Assembly: GCA_963753905.1 (NCBI GenBank)
Contig: CAVWDZ010000001.1
Location: 2,914,001 to 2,978,000, forward strand
Reading direction: 5' to 3'
DNA length: 64,000 bases
Source of the DNA: Bog-756 sp963753905
Lineage (GTDB): Bacteria; Actinomycetota; Acidimicrobiia; Acidimicrobiales; RAAP-2
Positions 33,040 to 41,534 of the stretch are shown here, one piece after another (position 1 is the stretch's first letter; each line of letters starts with the position of its first letter). The notes beneath the pieces were generated by a model. That model had not been told where the DNA came from. It saw nothing but the letters and a program-made list of their open reading frames with translations, and did no database searches. The position numbers and the translations under genes are program-made.

Positions 33040-33183
33040 GGAGGACCTCTGGTCCGTGGGGAAGCCAGGCTCGCTCAGCGTTCCGCGATCGACGAACGAG
33101 CGGCCGCTCCCCTCCCCGGCCAACGACGGGACAGCTAGCGCGTCAGTACGTTCGCTCTGTTGTGCTGCCTCACGACATCGCGC

Positions 33184-33984
33184 TCATGCGTCACGCCTGA
33201 CGAAGACCGTCGCTCCGACGGCAAGGACGATCGCGGCATACAGGGCCATCAGCAACAACCCCTCGACCGGGACGATCGCCTGCCCCTGGTTGACCGTGGA
33301 CATGACCGAGTTGGTGAGCATATTGGTCGGCAGGTAGCGGACGCCGCTCTGGGAGACCCCTTGCATCACGAGCGGGAGAAGGAAGATGACGGCGACGAAG
33401 GCGGCGATCGCTGCCGCAGTGGTACGGAAGATCAATCCGAAGCCGTAGGACATGAGGGCCATGAGCGCGATGAACAGGGCGGTCATGACCACGGCCCGCG
33501 CCGCACCCGGCGATGCGAGCGTGGCAGACGGAGCGCCGCCACCGGAAAGGATGGCCTGACCGAGGAAGAACGAGACAAAACTGAGGACCTCGCAGAAGAC
33601 CACGGTCAGTATTGCGGTGACTCCGATCTTGGTCGCGAGCAGGAGTGGCCGCTTAGGAACAGCGGCCAACGTGGCGCGGATGGTGCCACTCGAATACTCG
33701 CCGGTGATCAGCAATGCTCCGAACACACCGCCGGTGAGGGCGACGGTGATCATGCCGGTCAGGGACGCCTGGGTGGCGTCGAAGCCGACGTAGTACGCAG
33801 AAGCACGCTGTAACGCGTTGTGCGAGACCAGTCCCGTCACCAGGAGACAGGCAACGAAGGTGAGCCCGAGCGTGATCGCGGTCGACCGCAGGGTCAGGAT
33901 CTTGGCGATCTCGGATCGGGCCACGTGCTTGACGCGGTAGTGCCCCGGCGGGGTGTTCAGAAGCGTCTCAGTCGTCATCGTCAC
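33184..33984 (-). CDS. ABC-2 type transporter permease
   Basis: 266 residues with six hydrophobic segments. LLITGEYSSGTIRATLAAVP is the typical ABC-2 permease motif after helix 2. GTG 33984 overlaps the ATPase stop (GTGA); ATG 33978 is possible. With the ATPase it forms an exporter of unknown cargo (antibiotic resistance or lantibiotic-immunity-like type). Confidence 0.85.
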   Translation of the reverse strand: MTMTTETLLNTPPGHYRVKHVARSEIAKILTLRSTAITLGLTFVACLLVTGLVSHNALQRASAYYVGFDATQASLTGMITVALTGGVFGALLITGEYSSGTIRATLAAVPKRPLLLATKIGVTAILTVVFCEVLSFVSFFLGQAILSGGGAPSATLASPGAARAVVMTALFIALMALMSYGFGLIFRTTAAAIAAFVAVIFLLPLVMQGVSQSGVRYLPTNMLTNSVMSTVNQGQAIVPVEGLLLMALYAAIVLAVGATVFVRRDA

Positions 33985-34916
33985 TCCTTCTCCCCGACCA
34001 GGACCGGGCCCGACATCGTCGACGAGCGGAACTCCACCTCGTCCTGGGTCAGCTCCATGAATGCGTCCTCCAACGATGCGGTGATGGGTGTCAGCTCATG
34101 GATCCGGAGTCCATCACGAGTGGCCAAGTCGCCGATCTGCGGCGGCGTCAAGCCCTCGACAGTCAATGACCCATCGCCGTCCCCGACCTTGGCTCCCGCG
34201 GCGGAGAGCGCCACCGTGAATGCAGCCAGGTCGGGGGTGACGAGCCTGACCGCGTCGCCTCCGCTCCGGGCGACGAAATCCGCCACGCTGGTCTCGGCAA
34301 TCAGCCGGCCGCGGCCGATCACGACCAGCCGGTCGGCGGTGAGCGACATCTCGCTGATCAGGTGGCTCGACACCAGTACGGTCCGCCCCTCCTTCGCCAG
34401 ATCCCGGAGGAAGTGGCGGACCCAACGGATGCCCTCGGGATCGAGGCCGTTGACCGGCTCGTCGAACAGGAACACGCCAGGGTCACCGAGCAGGGCCGCG
34501 GCGATGCCCAACCGCTGGTTCATCCCGAGCGAGAACTTCCCGACACGTCGCTTGGCGACGGAGCTCAGCCCGACCTGGTCGAGGACCTCGTCGACCCGAC
34601 CGACCGGGATGTCGTTCGTGAGGGCGAGCCACCGTAGGTGATTGCGGGCGGTGCGAGCTGGGTGGAACGCCTTTGCGTCGAGCAGCGCGCCGACTTCCCG
34701 GAGCGGCCAGTCCAACTCGCAGTACGGCTTGCCGCCGATGAGAGCCGAGCCCGAGTCGGGGATGTCGAGGCCCACGATCATGCGCATCGTCGTCGATTTA
34801 CCGGACCCGTTCGGTCCGAGGAATCCGGTCACTACCCCGGACGGGACCTCGAAGGTCAGGTGGTCCACAGCTGTTGCTTCGCCATACCGCTTGGTCAGTG
34901 CGTGTGTCGTAATCAT
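33981..34916 (-). CDS. ABC transporter ATP-binding protein
   Basis: 311 residues. Walker A GPNGSGKST, signature FSLGMNQRL, Walker B VFLFDEPVNGLDPEG and the H-loop SSHLISE. The C-terminal 90 residues are an extension common in BcrA/CcmA-like exporters. It energises the permease encoded next. ATG 34916 is used; the in-frame GTG at 34919 is directly upstream. An 18-bp palindrome lies about 60 bp upstream. Confidence 0.9.
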   Translation of the reverse strand: MITTHALTKRYGEATAVDHLTFEVPSGVVTGFLGPNGSGKSTTMRMIVGLDIPDSGSALIGGKPYCELDWPLREVGALLDAKAFHPARTARNHLRWLALTNDIPVGRVDEVLDQVGLSSVAKRRVGKFSLGMNQRLGIAAALLGDPGVFLFDEPVNGLDPEGIRWVRHFLRDLAKEGRTVLVSSHLISEMSLTADRLVVIGRGRLIAETSVADFVARSGGDAVRLVTPDLAAFTVALSAAGAKVGDGDGSLTVEGLTPPQIGDLATRDGLRIHELTPITASLEDAFMELTQDEVEFRSSTMSGPVLVGEKE

Positions 34917-34975
34917 CACAACCGACGGTACGTGAACGCCCCCTTCAGAGGAATCCCGCTAGTCGGCGTCTTTGT

Positions 34976-34993
34976 GGTGGGGTTAACCCCACC
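34976..34993. promoter_or_regulatory. 18-bp perfect palindrome
   Basis: GGTGGGGTTAACCCCACC, between the ABC operon start (34916) and the sigma-factor gene 3' end (35063). It may be an operator for the exporter or a hairpin terminator for the sigma gene; there is no T-run. Confidence 0.6.
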
Positions 34994-35062
34994 GCCGTGT
35001 CTGGCAATCGCCCGGCAGCGTCCAGCCTCACATGCCGGAACGGAGAGCCGTCGATCCCGGAT

Positions 35063-36337
35063 TCAACACCTGCGGCTGACCCGGGCGCGCTCGGTCAGGA
35101 GGGTGCGCTCCCGGCCGTTGGTGGCCAATGCCGCCGCGCGTTCGAACTCCGACGCCGCCTCGCCGTGACGGCCCAGTCGGTCGAGCAGGTCGCCTCGCAC
35201 GCTGTACAGGAGGTGGTATCGCTCGAGCATGCCGGTGCCGACGATGAGGTCCACCAGGGCCAGGGCTTCTGTCGGACCCGAGGCCCACGAGACCGCGACG
35301 GCGCGGTTGAGCTGGACGATCGGTGAGGGTGTGGCTCGGGCGAGCGCTGTATAGAGAGCGACCAGCTCGTCCCAGTCGGTCTCTTCGGGCCGGAACGAGC
35401 GGGTATGGCAGGCGGCGATTGCGGCCTGCAGGGTAAAGGGGCCCGGGCTCTCGGCGAGCTCGTCGGCCCGGGACAGCGCGGCTTCGCCCCGCCCGATATG
35501 GAGACGGTCCCACCTGCGGCGGTCCTGGTCGAGAAGCAGGACCGGCGCGCCGGTGGGGTCGATACGGGCACCCAGACGGGAGGACTGGAACTCCATGAGG
35601 GCGACGAGGCCGTGTACCTCGGATTCGTCGGGCAAGAGCGCGGCGAGCACACGGCCGAGGCGGAGCGCCTCGCCGCAGAGCTCGGGCCGCACCCAGTCCT
35701 CACCAACGGTCGCCGAGTAGCCCTCGTTGAAGACGAGGTAGATGACCTCGAGCACGGCACCCAGACGTAACAGGCGATCCTCGCCGACCGGGACCTCGAA
35801 CGGGACACCGGCCCGGGCGATGGACTTCTTGGCTCGTACGATGCGCTGCGCGATCGTGGCTTCGGGGACGACGTAGGCCCGGGCTATCTCGGGCACCGTG
35901 AGCCCGCCCACGAGCCGCAAGGTCAGCGCCACCCGGGCAGGCATCGGGAGAATGGGGTGGCAGGCGATGAAGATCAGGCGGACGCGGTCGTCGTCGATCT
36001 CCTCGCTCGACACCGTGCCGAGCGCAGCATCGTCCCCACGGCCGGGAGTCGAACCGGCCGATTGCTCGCGCCCGATCTGAGCGTACTTGGCTGCCAACGT
36101 CCGGTTGCGGCGGAAGGCGTCGATCGCCTTGCGCTTCCCCACGGCGGTGAGCCACGCCCCGGGATTGTGAGGGGTCCCGTCGCGGGGCCACTGGCGGAGC
36201 GCGTCCACCAACGCATCCTGGGCAAGCTCCTCGGCCAGAGCCATGTCGCCGGTGAAGCCGGCCAGTACCGCGACCACCCGGGGAAACTCGACTCGGTAGA
36301 CGGCCTCGATCGCGGCAGTCGAATCGGTAGCCGGCAC
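35063..36337 (-). CDS. ECF RNA polymerase sigma factor, ECF42-like, with long C-terminal extension
   Basis: 424 residues. Sigma-70 region 2 is around 15-85 (ELAQDALVDALRQWP, AWLTAVGKRKAIDAFRR), region 4 around 115-180 (RLVGGLTVPEIARAYVVPEA, AQRIVRAKKSI). A C-terminal extension of more than 200 helical residues follows (YNEGYSA-like NEGYSATVGEDW, LNRAVAVSWASGP, YHLLYSVRGDLLDRLGR), typical of the ECF42 group, where it is needed for activity instead of an anti-sigma factor. The start is GTG 36337. The YCII/DGPF gene lies just upstream in the same direction, the standard ECF42 arrangement. Confidence 0.88.
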   Translation of the reverse strand: MPATDSTAAIEAVYRVEFPRVVAVLAGFTGDMALAEELAQDALVDALRQWPRDGTPHNPGAWLTAVGKRKAIDAFRRNRTLAAKYAQIGREQSAGSTPGRGDDAALGTVSSEEIDDDRVRLIFIACHPILPMPARVALTLRLVGGLTVPEIARAYVVPEATIAQRIVRAKKSIARAGVPFEVPVGEDRLLRLGAVLEVIYLVFNEGYSATVGEDWVRPELCGEALRLGRVLAALLPDESEVHGLVALMEFQSSRLGARIDPTGAPVLLLDQDRRRWDRLHIGRGEAALSRADELAESPGPFTLQAAIAACHTRSFRPEETDWDELVALYTALARATPSPIVQLNRAVAVSWASGPTEALALVDLIVGTGMLERYHLLYSVRGDLLDRLGRHGEAASEFERAAALATNGRERTLLTERARVSRRC

Positions 36338-36397
36338 GCCACCGATTCAACCACCGAGTCGGCACCCGGCAGGATGAGGGCCGCCGGCTGCGTTGCG

Positions 36398-36739
36398 TCA
36401 GCCAAAGACGGGGCGGACGCGCACCTCGCCCTCGCCCAGGACGCCGAGGAAGCGCTTGGACCATTCGACCGCCTCGGGCAGATCGCGGCACTCCATGAGC
36501 GCCCAGCCGCCTACCAACTCCTTGGCCTCGGCGAAGGGCCCGTCGACGACCGTGTACTCGCCCTCCTTCAGGCTTATGCGGGCGCCCTCGGACGTGGGGG
36601 CGATGCCACCAGTTGCCACGATGACGCCGGCCTTGGTCGCCTCCTCCACGAACCGACCCATCTTCTCGTACAGGTCGGGCGACGAAGGCTCGGTCGGGGT
36701 CTCCGCCTCATTGGCCAGGGTGTATCCCAGGAATCGCAT
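36398..36739 (-). CDS. YCII-related (DGPF) protein
   Basis: 113 residues. YTVVDGPFAEAKELVGGWAL carries the DGPF motif, and the fold is the YCII alpha/beta barrel-like dimer. These small proteins are the usual partners and targets of ECF42 sigma factors, and their activity is unknown. ATG 36739 has GGAG upstream. It is the first gene of the operon with the sigma factor, 60 bp apart. Confidence 0.88.
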   Translation of the reverse strand: MRFLGYTLANEAETPTEPSSPDLYEKMGRFVEEATKAGVIVATGGIAPTSEGARISLKEGEYTVVDGPFAEAKELVGGWALMECRDLPEAVEWSKRFLGVLGEGEVRVRPVFG

Positions 36740-36793
36740 GCTTTGCTCCGTTTCTCTTCTGCGTGGGCGGCTCTCGCCTCACTCTGGCAGAGC

Positions 36794-36820
36794 GTCGAAC
36801 GGGCCGGGCCCGGATCGACA
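36794..36820 (-). promoter_or_regulatory. Candidate ECF42 promoter of the DGPF-sigma operon
   Basis: On the minus strand: TGTCGA (36820-36815), 17-nt spacer, CGAC (36797-36794), about 55 bp before the DGPF start. It agrees with the TGTCGA / CGA(T)C elements I recall for ECF42 promoters, so the sigma factor may autoregulate. Confidence 0.6.
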
Positions 36821-36907
36821 CACAGGCGGAGAAATATCAGAAAAACGATCTGCGGGCTCGGATCGACCCGTCTGTTCCGACACCAGCAGCCCGGCCACTC
36901 CATGGCG

Positions 36908-36935
36908 GTCGAACGCGGCACTGCGACGGTCGACA
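36908..36935 (-). promoter_or_regulatory. Second TGTCGA...CGAC element
   Basis: TGTCGA (36935-36930), 18-nt spacer, CGAC (36911-36908) on the minus strand, 115 bp upstream of the first. It may be a weaker second promoter or chance. Confidence 0.35.
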
Positions 36936-36947
36936 AGACTGCCCATC

Positions 36948-37274
36948 ATGGCATTCGGTCAACAGTCGGGCCCCCCGGCCTCGGCGAGGCAGCTCCACGA
37001 GCTCCTGGCCCTCCTCGAGGCAGCCGGCCACGCCGGGTTCCGCGACGCACGTGGCCCGCTGGGGTTCACCCAGCGTCAGGGGAGCGGGAAGTTCACCCGC
37101 GACGAGGCGGCTGCGTTCATCGAGCGGCTCCAAGACGCCGACGCGGCTGGGGTCGCGATCACAGTGGACCCGACGCCGCGGCAGTCGACAGCAGAGCAGT
37201 TGTTGCGCCACCTACCCGCCGAGCAACTCGCAGCCGAGCTGGAGCGTCGTGGTTGGACGGTGACCAAGCCGTAG
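36948..37274 (+). CDS. Small hypothetical protein, Ala/Glu/Arg-rich
   Basis: 108 residues from ATG 36948. It has two helical parts (ARQLHELLALLEAAGHAGF and EQLLRHLPAEQLAAELERRG) around GFTQRQGSGKFTRDEAAAFI; no Cys, no hydrophobic segment. AAGACT lies 7 nt upstream, an imperfect leaderless-type -10. Codon bias is clearly coding. I do not recognise a named family. It lies between the DGPF operon and the hydrolase operon. Confidence 0.6.
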   Translation: MAFGQQSGPPASARQLHELLALLEAAGHAGFRDARGPLGFTQRQGSGKFTRDEAAAFIERLQDADAAGVAITVDPTPRQSTAEQLLRHLPAEQLAAELERRGWTVTKP

Positions 37275-37434
37275 TCGGGTGAGCGTACGCCGACATCACT
37301 CGGTCGGCACCGCCGCCCCTGACGCCGACGCCGGCCATCGACCATACTGGGCTCGAGAAGGCTCCGGTCCACGACCACGGCACGTCGCTGTCGACGTCGT
37401 CGTCGGACCGGCGGGAACGATCCATGGGGGTGAC

Positions 37435-38406
37435 GTGCCGACTGTGAACACGGTGCTGGGCCCGATCGACGGCGCTGCACTGGGATCGACCTTGATGCAC
37501 GAGCACGTCTTCGTCCTGAGCCCGGAGATCGAGAAGACCTCGGAGGAGTGGGACGAGGACGGAGCCTGCTCCCTCGCTGTGCAGCGCCTGCACGATCTGA
37601 AGGTCAGTGGGATCGACACGATCGTGGACCTCACCGTCATCGGCCTCGGGCGGAACATCTCTCGCATCGCCGCCGTGGCCGAGCAGGTACCCGAGATCAA
37701 CATCGTCGCCGCCACAGGCGTGTACACCTACAACGACGTGCCGATGTTCTTCCACTTCCGCGGCCCGGGCTCCATCCTCGGAGGCCCGGAACCGATGACA
37801 GAGCGCTTCGTCCGGGAGATCCGGGAGGGTGTCGGCGACACCGGGGTGCGCGCCGGGATCCTCAAGTGCGCCACGGACAAGCCAGGCATCACCCCGGGGG
37901 TGGAGCGGGTCCTGAGGGCGGTGGCCCAGGCTCACCGGGAGACCGGCGTCCCGATCACCACCCATACCCCCACCCCCCCGCAACCGTGGGGCCTCGAGCA
38001 GCAGCGCATCCTGGCCGACGAGGGTGTCGACCTCTCCCGGGTCGTCATCGGCCACTCCGGGGGCACGCTGGACACGGCCTATCACGAGGCCCTCCTGGCG
38101 AACGGCTCGTATCTGGGCTTCGATCATTTCGGCATCGGAACCTTCTCGATGGCCGAGCGCGTCGAGTCGGTCAAGGTGCTGTGTGACCGCGGGCATGCCG
38201 ATCGCATCGTCCTCTCCCACGACGCGATGTGCCACGTCGACTGGTTCCCCGCCTCGATCTCCGGCGCCTGGAAGGAATGGCGGTGGACCCACATCCCCCA
38301 GGACGTCCTGCCCGAGATGCGGCGCACGGGGATCAGTGACGAGGACGTCAGGACGATGATGGTCGACAACCCGCGACGGATCCTCGAAGGTGGCGAGCCG
38401 TATTGA
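37435..38406 (+). CDS. Phosphotriesterase/lactonase-family metal hydrolase
   Basis: 323 residues, an amidohydrolase-superfamily TIM barrel. The binuclear metal ligands are all visible: His22 and His24 (LMHEHVF), a Lys in GILKCATDKPG that would be carboxylated, His in THTP and IGHSGG, and Asp in SHDAM. Relatives hydrolyse lactones, phosphotriesters or related esters; the natural substrate is often a lactone. GTG 37435 fits the family start and is preceded by GGGGG; the longer frame upstream is not supported. It is the first gene of an operon with an acyl-CoA ligase (4-bp overlap). Confidence 0.85.
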   Translation: MPTVNTVLGPIDGAALGSTLMHEHVFVLSPEIEKTSEEWDEDGACSLAVQRLHDLKVSGIDTIVDLTVIGLGRNISRIAAVAEQVPEINIVAATGVYTYNDVPMFFHFRGPGSILGGPEPMTERFVREIREGVGDTGVRAGILKCATDKPGITPGVERVLRAVAQAHRETGVPITTHTPTPPQPWGLEQQRILADEGVDLSRVVIGHSGGTLDTAYHEALLANGSYLGFDHFGIGTFSMAERVESVKVLCDRGHADRIVLSHDAMCHVDWFPASISGAWKEWRWTHIPQDVLPEMRRTGISDEDVRTMMVDNPRRILEGGEPY

Positions 38407-39992
38407 CCGGGGCTCCAGCCGACCGGGACGACCGGACGCAGGACGCGCCACCCAGCGAGCGCAGACATGGTCCCGATGCCATCGAATCGATGGCCGGGAG
38501 CCACCCGGACGCCGTCGCCTGGCGCAACCTGGCCGACGGGTCCGACCTGACCTTCCTCGACTGGAACACCCGGGCCAACCAGCTGGCCCGGGGGCTGCTC
38601 GAGCACGGACTCGACCCCGGCGGGCGGGTGATCCTGGCCGTCGGTCCCGATGAGCCGCTCCCCTGGCTCATCGCCTATGCGGCCATCCACCGGAGCGGTG
38701 CCGTCGCCGTGCCGGTCAACACCCGGTTGGCCCCGCCCGAGCTCCGCGCGATCGTCGCCCACGCCGAGCCCACCGCTGTACTGGCCGGCAGCGAGGTCGA
38801 TCTCGGGGTCCCTCTGGACAACCTGGCCGACGAGTCATCGAGGGTCCGGGTGGTTGCCCGCACGGGCGGGCCGGACGCCCCCGACTGGTCGGAGCTGCTC
38901 TCCGCCGACGCCTCGGCACTGCCCCCGGGGCCGGAGGTGGGGTCGCCAGCGGACATCATGTACACGTCGGGCACCACCGGTGCGCCCAAGGCGGTGATGG
39001 TGCGGCGGAGCTCCGGACACGCCACAGCTGTGCCGCACCACTGGCTGGGGCTGGGCTTCCTGACCTGCTCGCCCTTCTCCACGACGAGTGGCGCCCTCCT
39101 CATCCACGGCCCGATGCTGGGCGGGCTGAGCGGGTGGTACCTCCCCCGCTTCGACGCCGGCCGATGGTTGTCGGTGGTCGAGGAGCGGCACCCCGTGGCC
39201 GCCTTCCTCGTTCCGGCCATGGCACAGCTCATCGTGGTGCACCCGCGCTTCGGCCGGGCGGATCTCTCGAGCTTGGCCGCGCTCACCATCGGCGGGGCGC
39301 CCATCGCCCGGGCGACGCTGCAGCGACTCGGAGCCGGCCTGCCGGGGACCGAGGTCATGGTCGGGTACGGCATGACCGAGTTCGGGGCGGTGACGCGCTC
39401 ACCCTCCAAGGATCGCGGGCGCCACCTGGGGTCGGTGGGTCGACCTCTTCCCGGGGTCGAGGTCCGTGTCGTCGACGGGCGTGGCGTGGCCGTCGGGCAC
39501 GGGATGGAGGGCGAGATCACCGTGCGCGGGGCCGAGCCGCAGCGCGAGTACTTCAAGGAGCCGGCGGCCACCGAGCAGACGTGGCGGGACGGCTGGTTGC
39601 ACAGCGGAGATCTCGGCTACCTGGATGCGGACGGCTTCCTCTGGATCACCGGGCGCAGCAAGGAGCTGATCATCCGGGGCGGCAACAACATCGTTCCGCG
39701 GGAGATCGAGGAGGTCCTCTATGCCCACCCGGCGGTGGTCGAGGCGGCGGTGGCCGCCATCGCCCACGACGTCCTGGGAGAGGACGTTGCCGCCTGGGTC
39801 GTCCTGCACGAGGACTCCCATGTCTCGCCAGAGGAACTGCGGACCTTCCTCCTCGAGCGACTCGCCGACTACAAGGTGCCACGCAGTCTGAGCATCGTCG
39901 ACGCGCTGCCCCGCAACGCGGCCGGCAAGGTGCTCACCCGTGAGCTCCCGACGCCGAGGAAGCTCGATCAGCCGAGCGGGACCCGCCGATGA
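38403..39992 (+). CDS. Acyl-CoA ligase (AMP-dependent synthetase)
   Basis: 529 residues. ATP motif YTSGTTGAPK, GYGMTEFG, DLGYLDADGFLWITGR and the C-terminal catalytic Lys in NAAGKVL show an adenylate-forming CoA ligase of the long-chain/aromatic group. It would activate a carboxylic acid to the CoA ester. A TTG at 38403 overlapping the hydrolase stop (TTGA) gives the longest frame; the first 25 residues are poorly typical, and a later ATG near 38490 is possible. Its stop overlaps the crotonase start (ATGA). Confidence 0.87.
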   Translation: MTGAPADRDDRTQDAPPSERRHGPDAIESMAGSHPDAVAWRNLADGSDLTFLDWNTRANQLARGLLEHGLDPGGRVILAVGPDEPLPWLIAYAAIHRSGAVAVPVNTRLAPPELRAIVAHAEPTAVLAGSEVDLGVPLDNLADESSRVRVVARTGGPDAPDWSELLSADASALPPGPEVGSPADIMYTSGTTGAPKAVMVRRSSGHATAVPHHWLGLGFLTCSPFSTTSGALLIHGPMLGGLSGWYLPRFDAGRWLSVVEERHPVAAFLVPAMAQLIVVHPRFGRADLSSLAALTIGGAPIARATLQRLGAGLPGTEVMVGYGMTEFGAVTRSPSKDRGRHLGSVGRPLPGVEVRVVDGRGVAVGHGMEGEITVRGAEPQREYFKEPAATEQTWRDGWLHSGDLGYLDADGFLWITGRSKELIIRGGNNIVPREIEEVLYAHPAVVEAAVAAIAHDVLGEDVAAWVVLHEDSHVSPEELRTFLLERLADYKVPRSLSIVDALPRNAAGKVLTRELPTPRKLDQPSGTRR

Positions 39993-40834
39993 CAACGACC
40001 GATCCGGCGGTCCTGACCGAGCAGCTCGGGCCGGTGACCCGACTCACGCTCAACCGGCCGAGGCAGCACAACCCGTTGACCCCCCGGTGCATCCGCGAGC
40101 TGCTCGAGGCCGTCGCCAGGGCGGAGCACGACCACGACGCGCGGGTGATCGTCATCCGTGGCTCGGGGCGCTCGTTCTCGTCGGGCTACGGGATCCTGCC
40201 CGACGACGTCGAGCCGGTCGAGGGCGGCGTTCCGGCCGGCATCGAGGGTGACGTTGCCGCCATGCTCGAGCTCGGCGCGGGTTGGGCCAAGATCTGGGAC
40301 TGCCGGATCCCGGTCATCGCGCAGGTCCACGGGAATTGCCTCGCCGGCGGCACCGACCTGGCGCTGCACTGCGACATCGTCATCGCTGCCAGCGATGCTC
40401 GGCTCGGTTTCCCGCCGGTCCGATCGATGGGCATGCCGCCGACCAACATGTGGCTCTACCACCTGGGACCCCAGTGGACGAAACGCCTGCTGTTCACCGG
40501 TGACACGGTCAGCGGGGCCGAGGCCGAGGCAATCGGGCTGGCTCAGGCCGCCGTGCCGGGCGCGGAGCTCGACGACTACGCGCTGACCCTGGCCGGCCGG
40601 ATTGCCCTCGTCGGGCGTGACCTGCTGGCGGCCAACAAGCGGGTGGTGAACGAGGGAATCGAGCTGATGGGACGGTCCCGACTCCAGCGATTCGCGGCCC
40701 TCAACGACGCCGTGGCCCACCGTGCTCCTGAAGCCCGAGCCTTCTCGGCCCGCGCCGCCGAGGTCGGACTCCGACAGGCCGTCGTGGAGAGGGACGCGCC
40801 GTTCGACGGAGACGACGATGAACCCAGAGGCTGA
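39989..40834 (+). CDS. Enoyl-CoA hydratase/isomerase-family protein (crotonase fold)
   Basis: 281 residues. LTLNRPRQHNPLTP and FSSGYGI (oxyanion hole region), then GNCLAGGTDLALHCDIVIAA and ARLGFPPVRSMG. The two catalytic Glu of classical hydratases fall at GTD and FPPV here, so it lacks the usual acid/base pair and may be a different crotonase (thioesterase, dehalogenase, ring-cleaving or isomerase type). It starts in an ATGA overlap with the ligase, and the methyltransferase gene follows after 2 bp. Confidence 0.85.
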   Translation: MTTTDPAVLTEQLGPVTRLTLNRPRQHNPLTPRCIRELLEAVARAEHDHDARVIVIRGSGRSFSSGYGILPDDVEPVEGGVPAGIEGDVAAMLELGAGWAKIWDCRIPVIAQVHGNCLAGGTDLALHCDIVIAASDARLGFPPVRSMGMPPTNMWLYHLGPQWTKRLLFTGDTVSGAEAEAIGLAQAAVPGAELDDYALTLAGRIALVGRDLLAANKRVVNEGIELMGRSRLQRFAALNDAVAHRAPEARAFSARAAEVGLRQAVVERDAPFDGDDDEPRG

Positions 40835-40836
40835 GC

Positions 40837-41433
40837 ATGAATGATGCCCACCTCGATTTCTGCGCAAGTCCTGAGTGGCGGACCATCGTCGAGGAGATGG
40901 TTCTTCCTGACGCGCTCCGAGATGTCGAGCTCGGCGCTGAGGTCATCGAGATCGGTCCAGGACCGGGCTTCACGACGGATGTGCTGCGGCTGAGAACCGA
41001 TCGTCTCGTTGCGGTTGAACTAGACCCGAACCTCGCTGCTGCCTTGGAGAACAGGCTCGAGGGGACAAACGTCGAGGTTCTTTTCGGTGATGCAACCGCG
41101 CTCGATCTTCCCGACGATCGATTCAGCGGTGGCGCGTCGTTCCACATGCTCCATCACATAGCGTCAGACGATGCCCAAGATCGGGCATTCGCCGAACTGG
41201 CGAGGGTGATCCATAGGGGTGGCGTTCTCGTTGCCGCTGATGGAGTATTCAGCGAGGGGTCGTTGGCATTTCATCGGGACGACACGTATCACCCGATCGA
41301 TCCGGATGGTCTTCCTCGTCGCCTCGAACGGGCGGGGTTCGGGTCAGTCAGCGTCGCGAATCCACGAGCTCGGATGGTACTGCAGCGCCGTCGTTGCCTG
41401 ACGACCTCGCCTGGGACGTTTCGTTCCTCCTGA
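40837..41433 (+). CDS. Class I SAM-dependent methyltransferase
   Basis: 198 residues. Motif I VIEIGPGPGFTTDVL, then VAVELDPNLAAALE, LFGDATALDLPDDRF and SFHMLHHI make a typical small-molecule or lipid methyltransferase core. The last 60 residues are less conserved. It follows the crotonase by 2 bp with AGAGG upstream of ATG 40837, so it may be the last gene of that operon. The substrate is unknown. Confidence 0.82.
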   Translation: MNDAHLDFCASPEWRTIVEEMVLPDALRDVELGAEVIEIGPGPGFTTDVLRLRTDRLVAVELDPNLAAALENRLEGTNVEVLFGDATALDLPDDRFSGGASFHMLHHIASDDAQDRAFAELARVIHRGGVLVAADGVFSEGSLAFHRDDTYHPIDPDGLPRRLERAGFGSVSVANPRARMVLQRRRCLTTSPGTFRSS

Positions 41434-41478
41434 CGAGTGCGGTCTTGTCTCGGCCCGACCCCCTTGTTCCCGCGGCCA

Positions 41479-41505
41479 AAAGTGATATCAATGTGATATC
41501 ACTTT
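41479..41505. promoter_or_regulatory. 27-bp perfect palindrome, operator of the SPFH-RHH pair
   Basis: AAAGTGATATCA, 3-nt spacer ATG, TGATATCACTTT: 12-bp perfect arms, each containing TGATATCA. It lies 29 bp before the SPFH start. A second short palindrome GAGCG-AA-CGCTC is at 41509-41520. The RHH protein encoded downstream is the likely ligand. Confidence 0.75.
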
Positions 41506-41534
41506 ATTGAGCGAACGCTCGCCAGGGAGGAACC

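Noticed and set aside
33040..33183. Small gene between the TetR and ABC permease genes
   Set aside because: Frames here are short, lack coding bias and would overlap convergent 3' ends; it is treated as intergenic.
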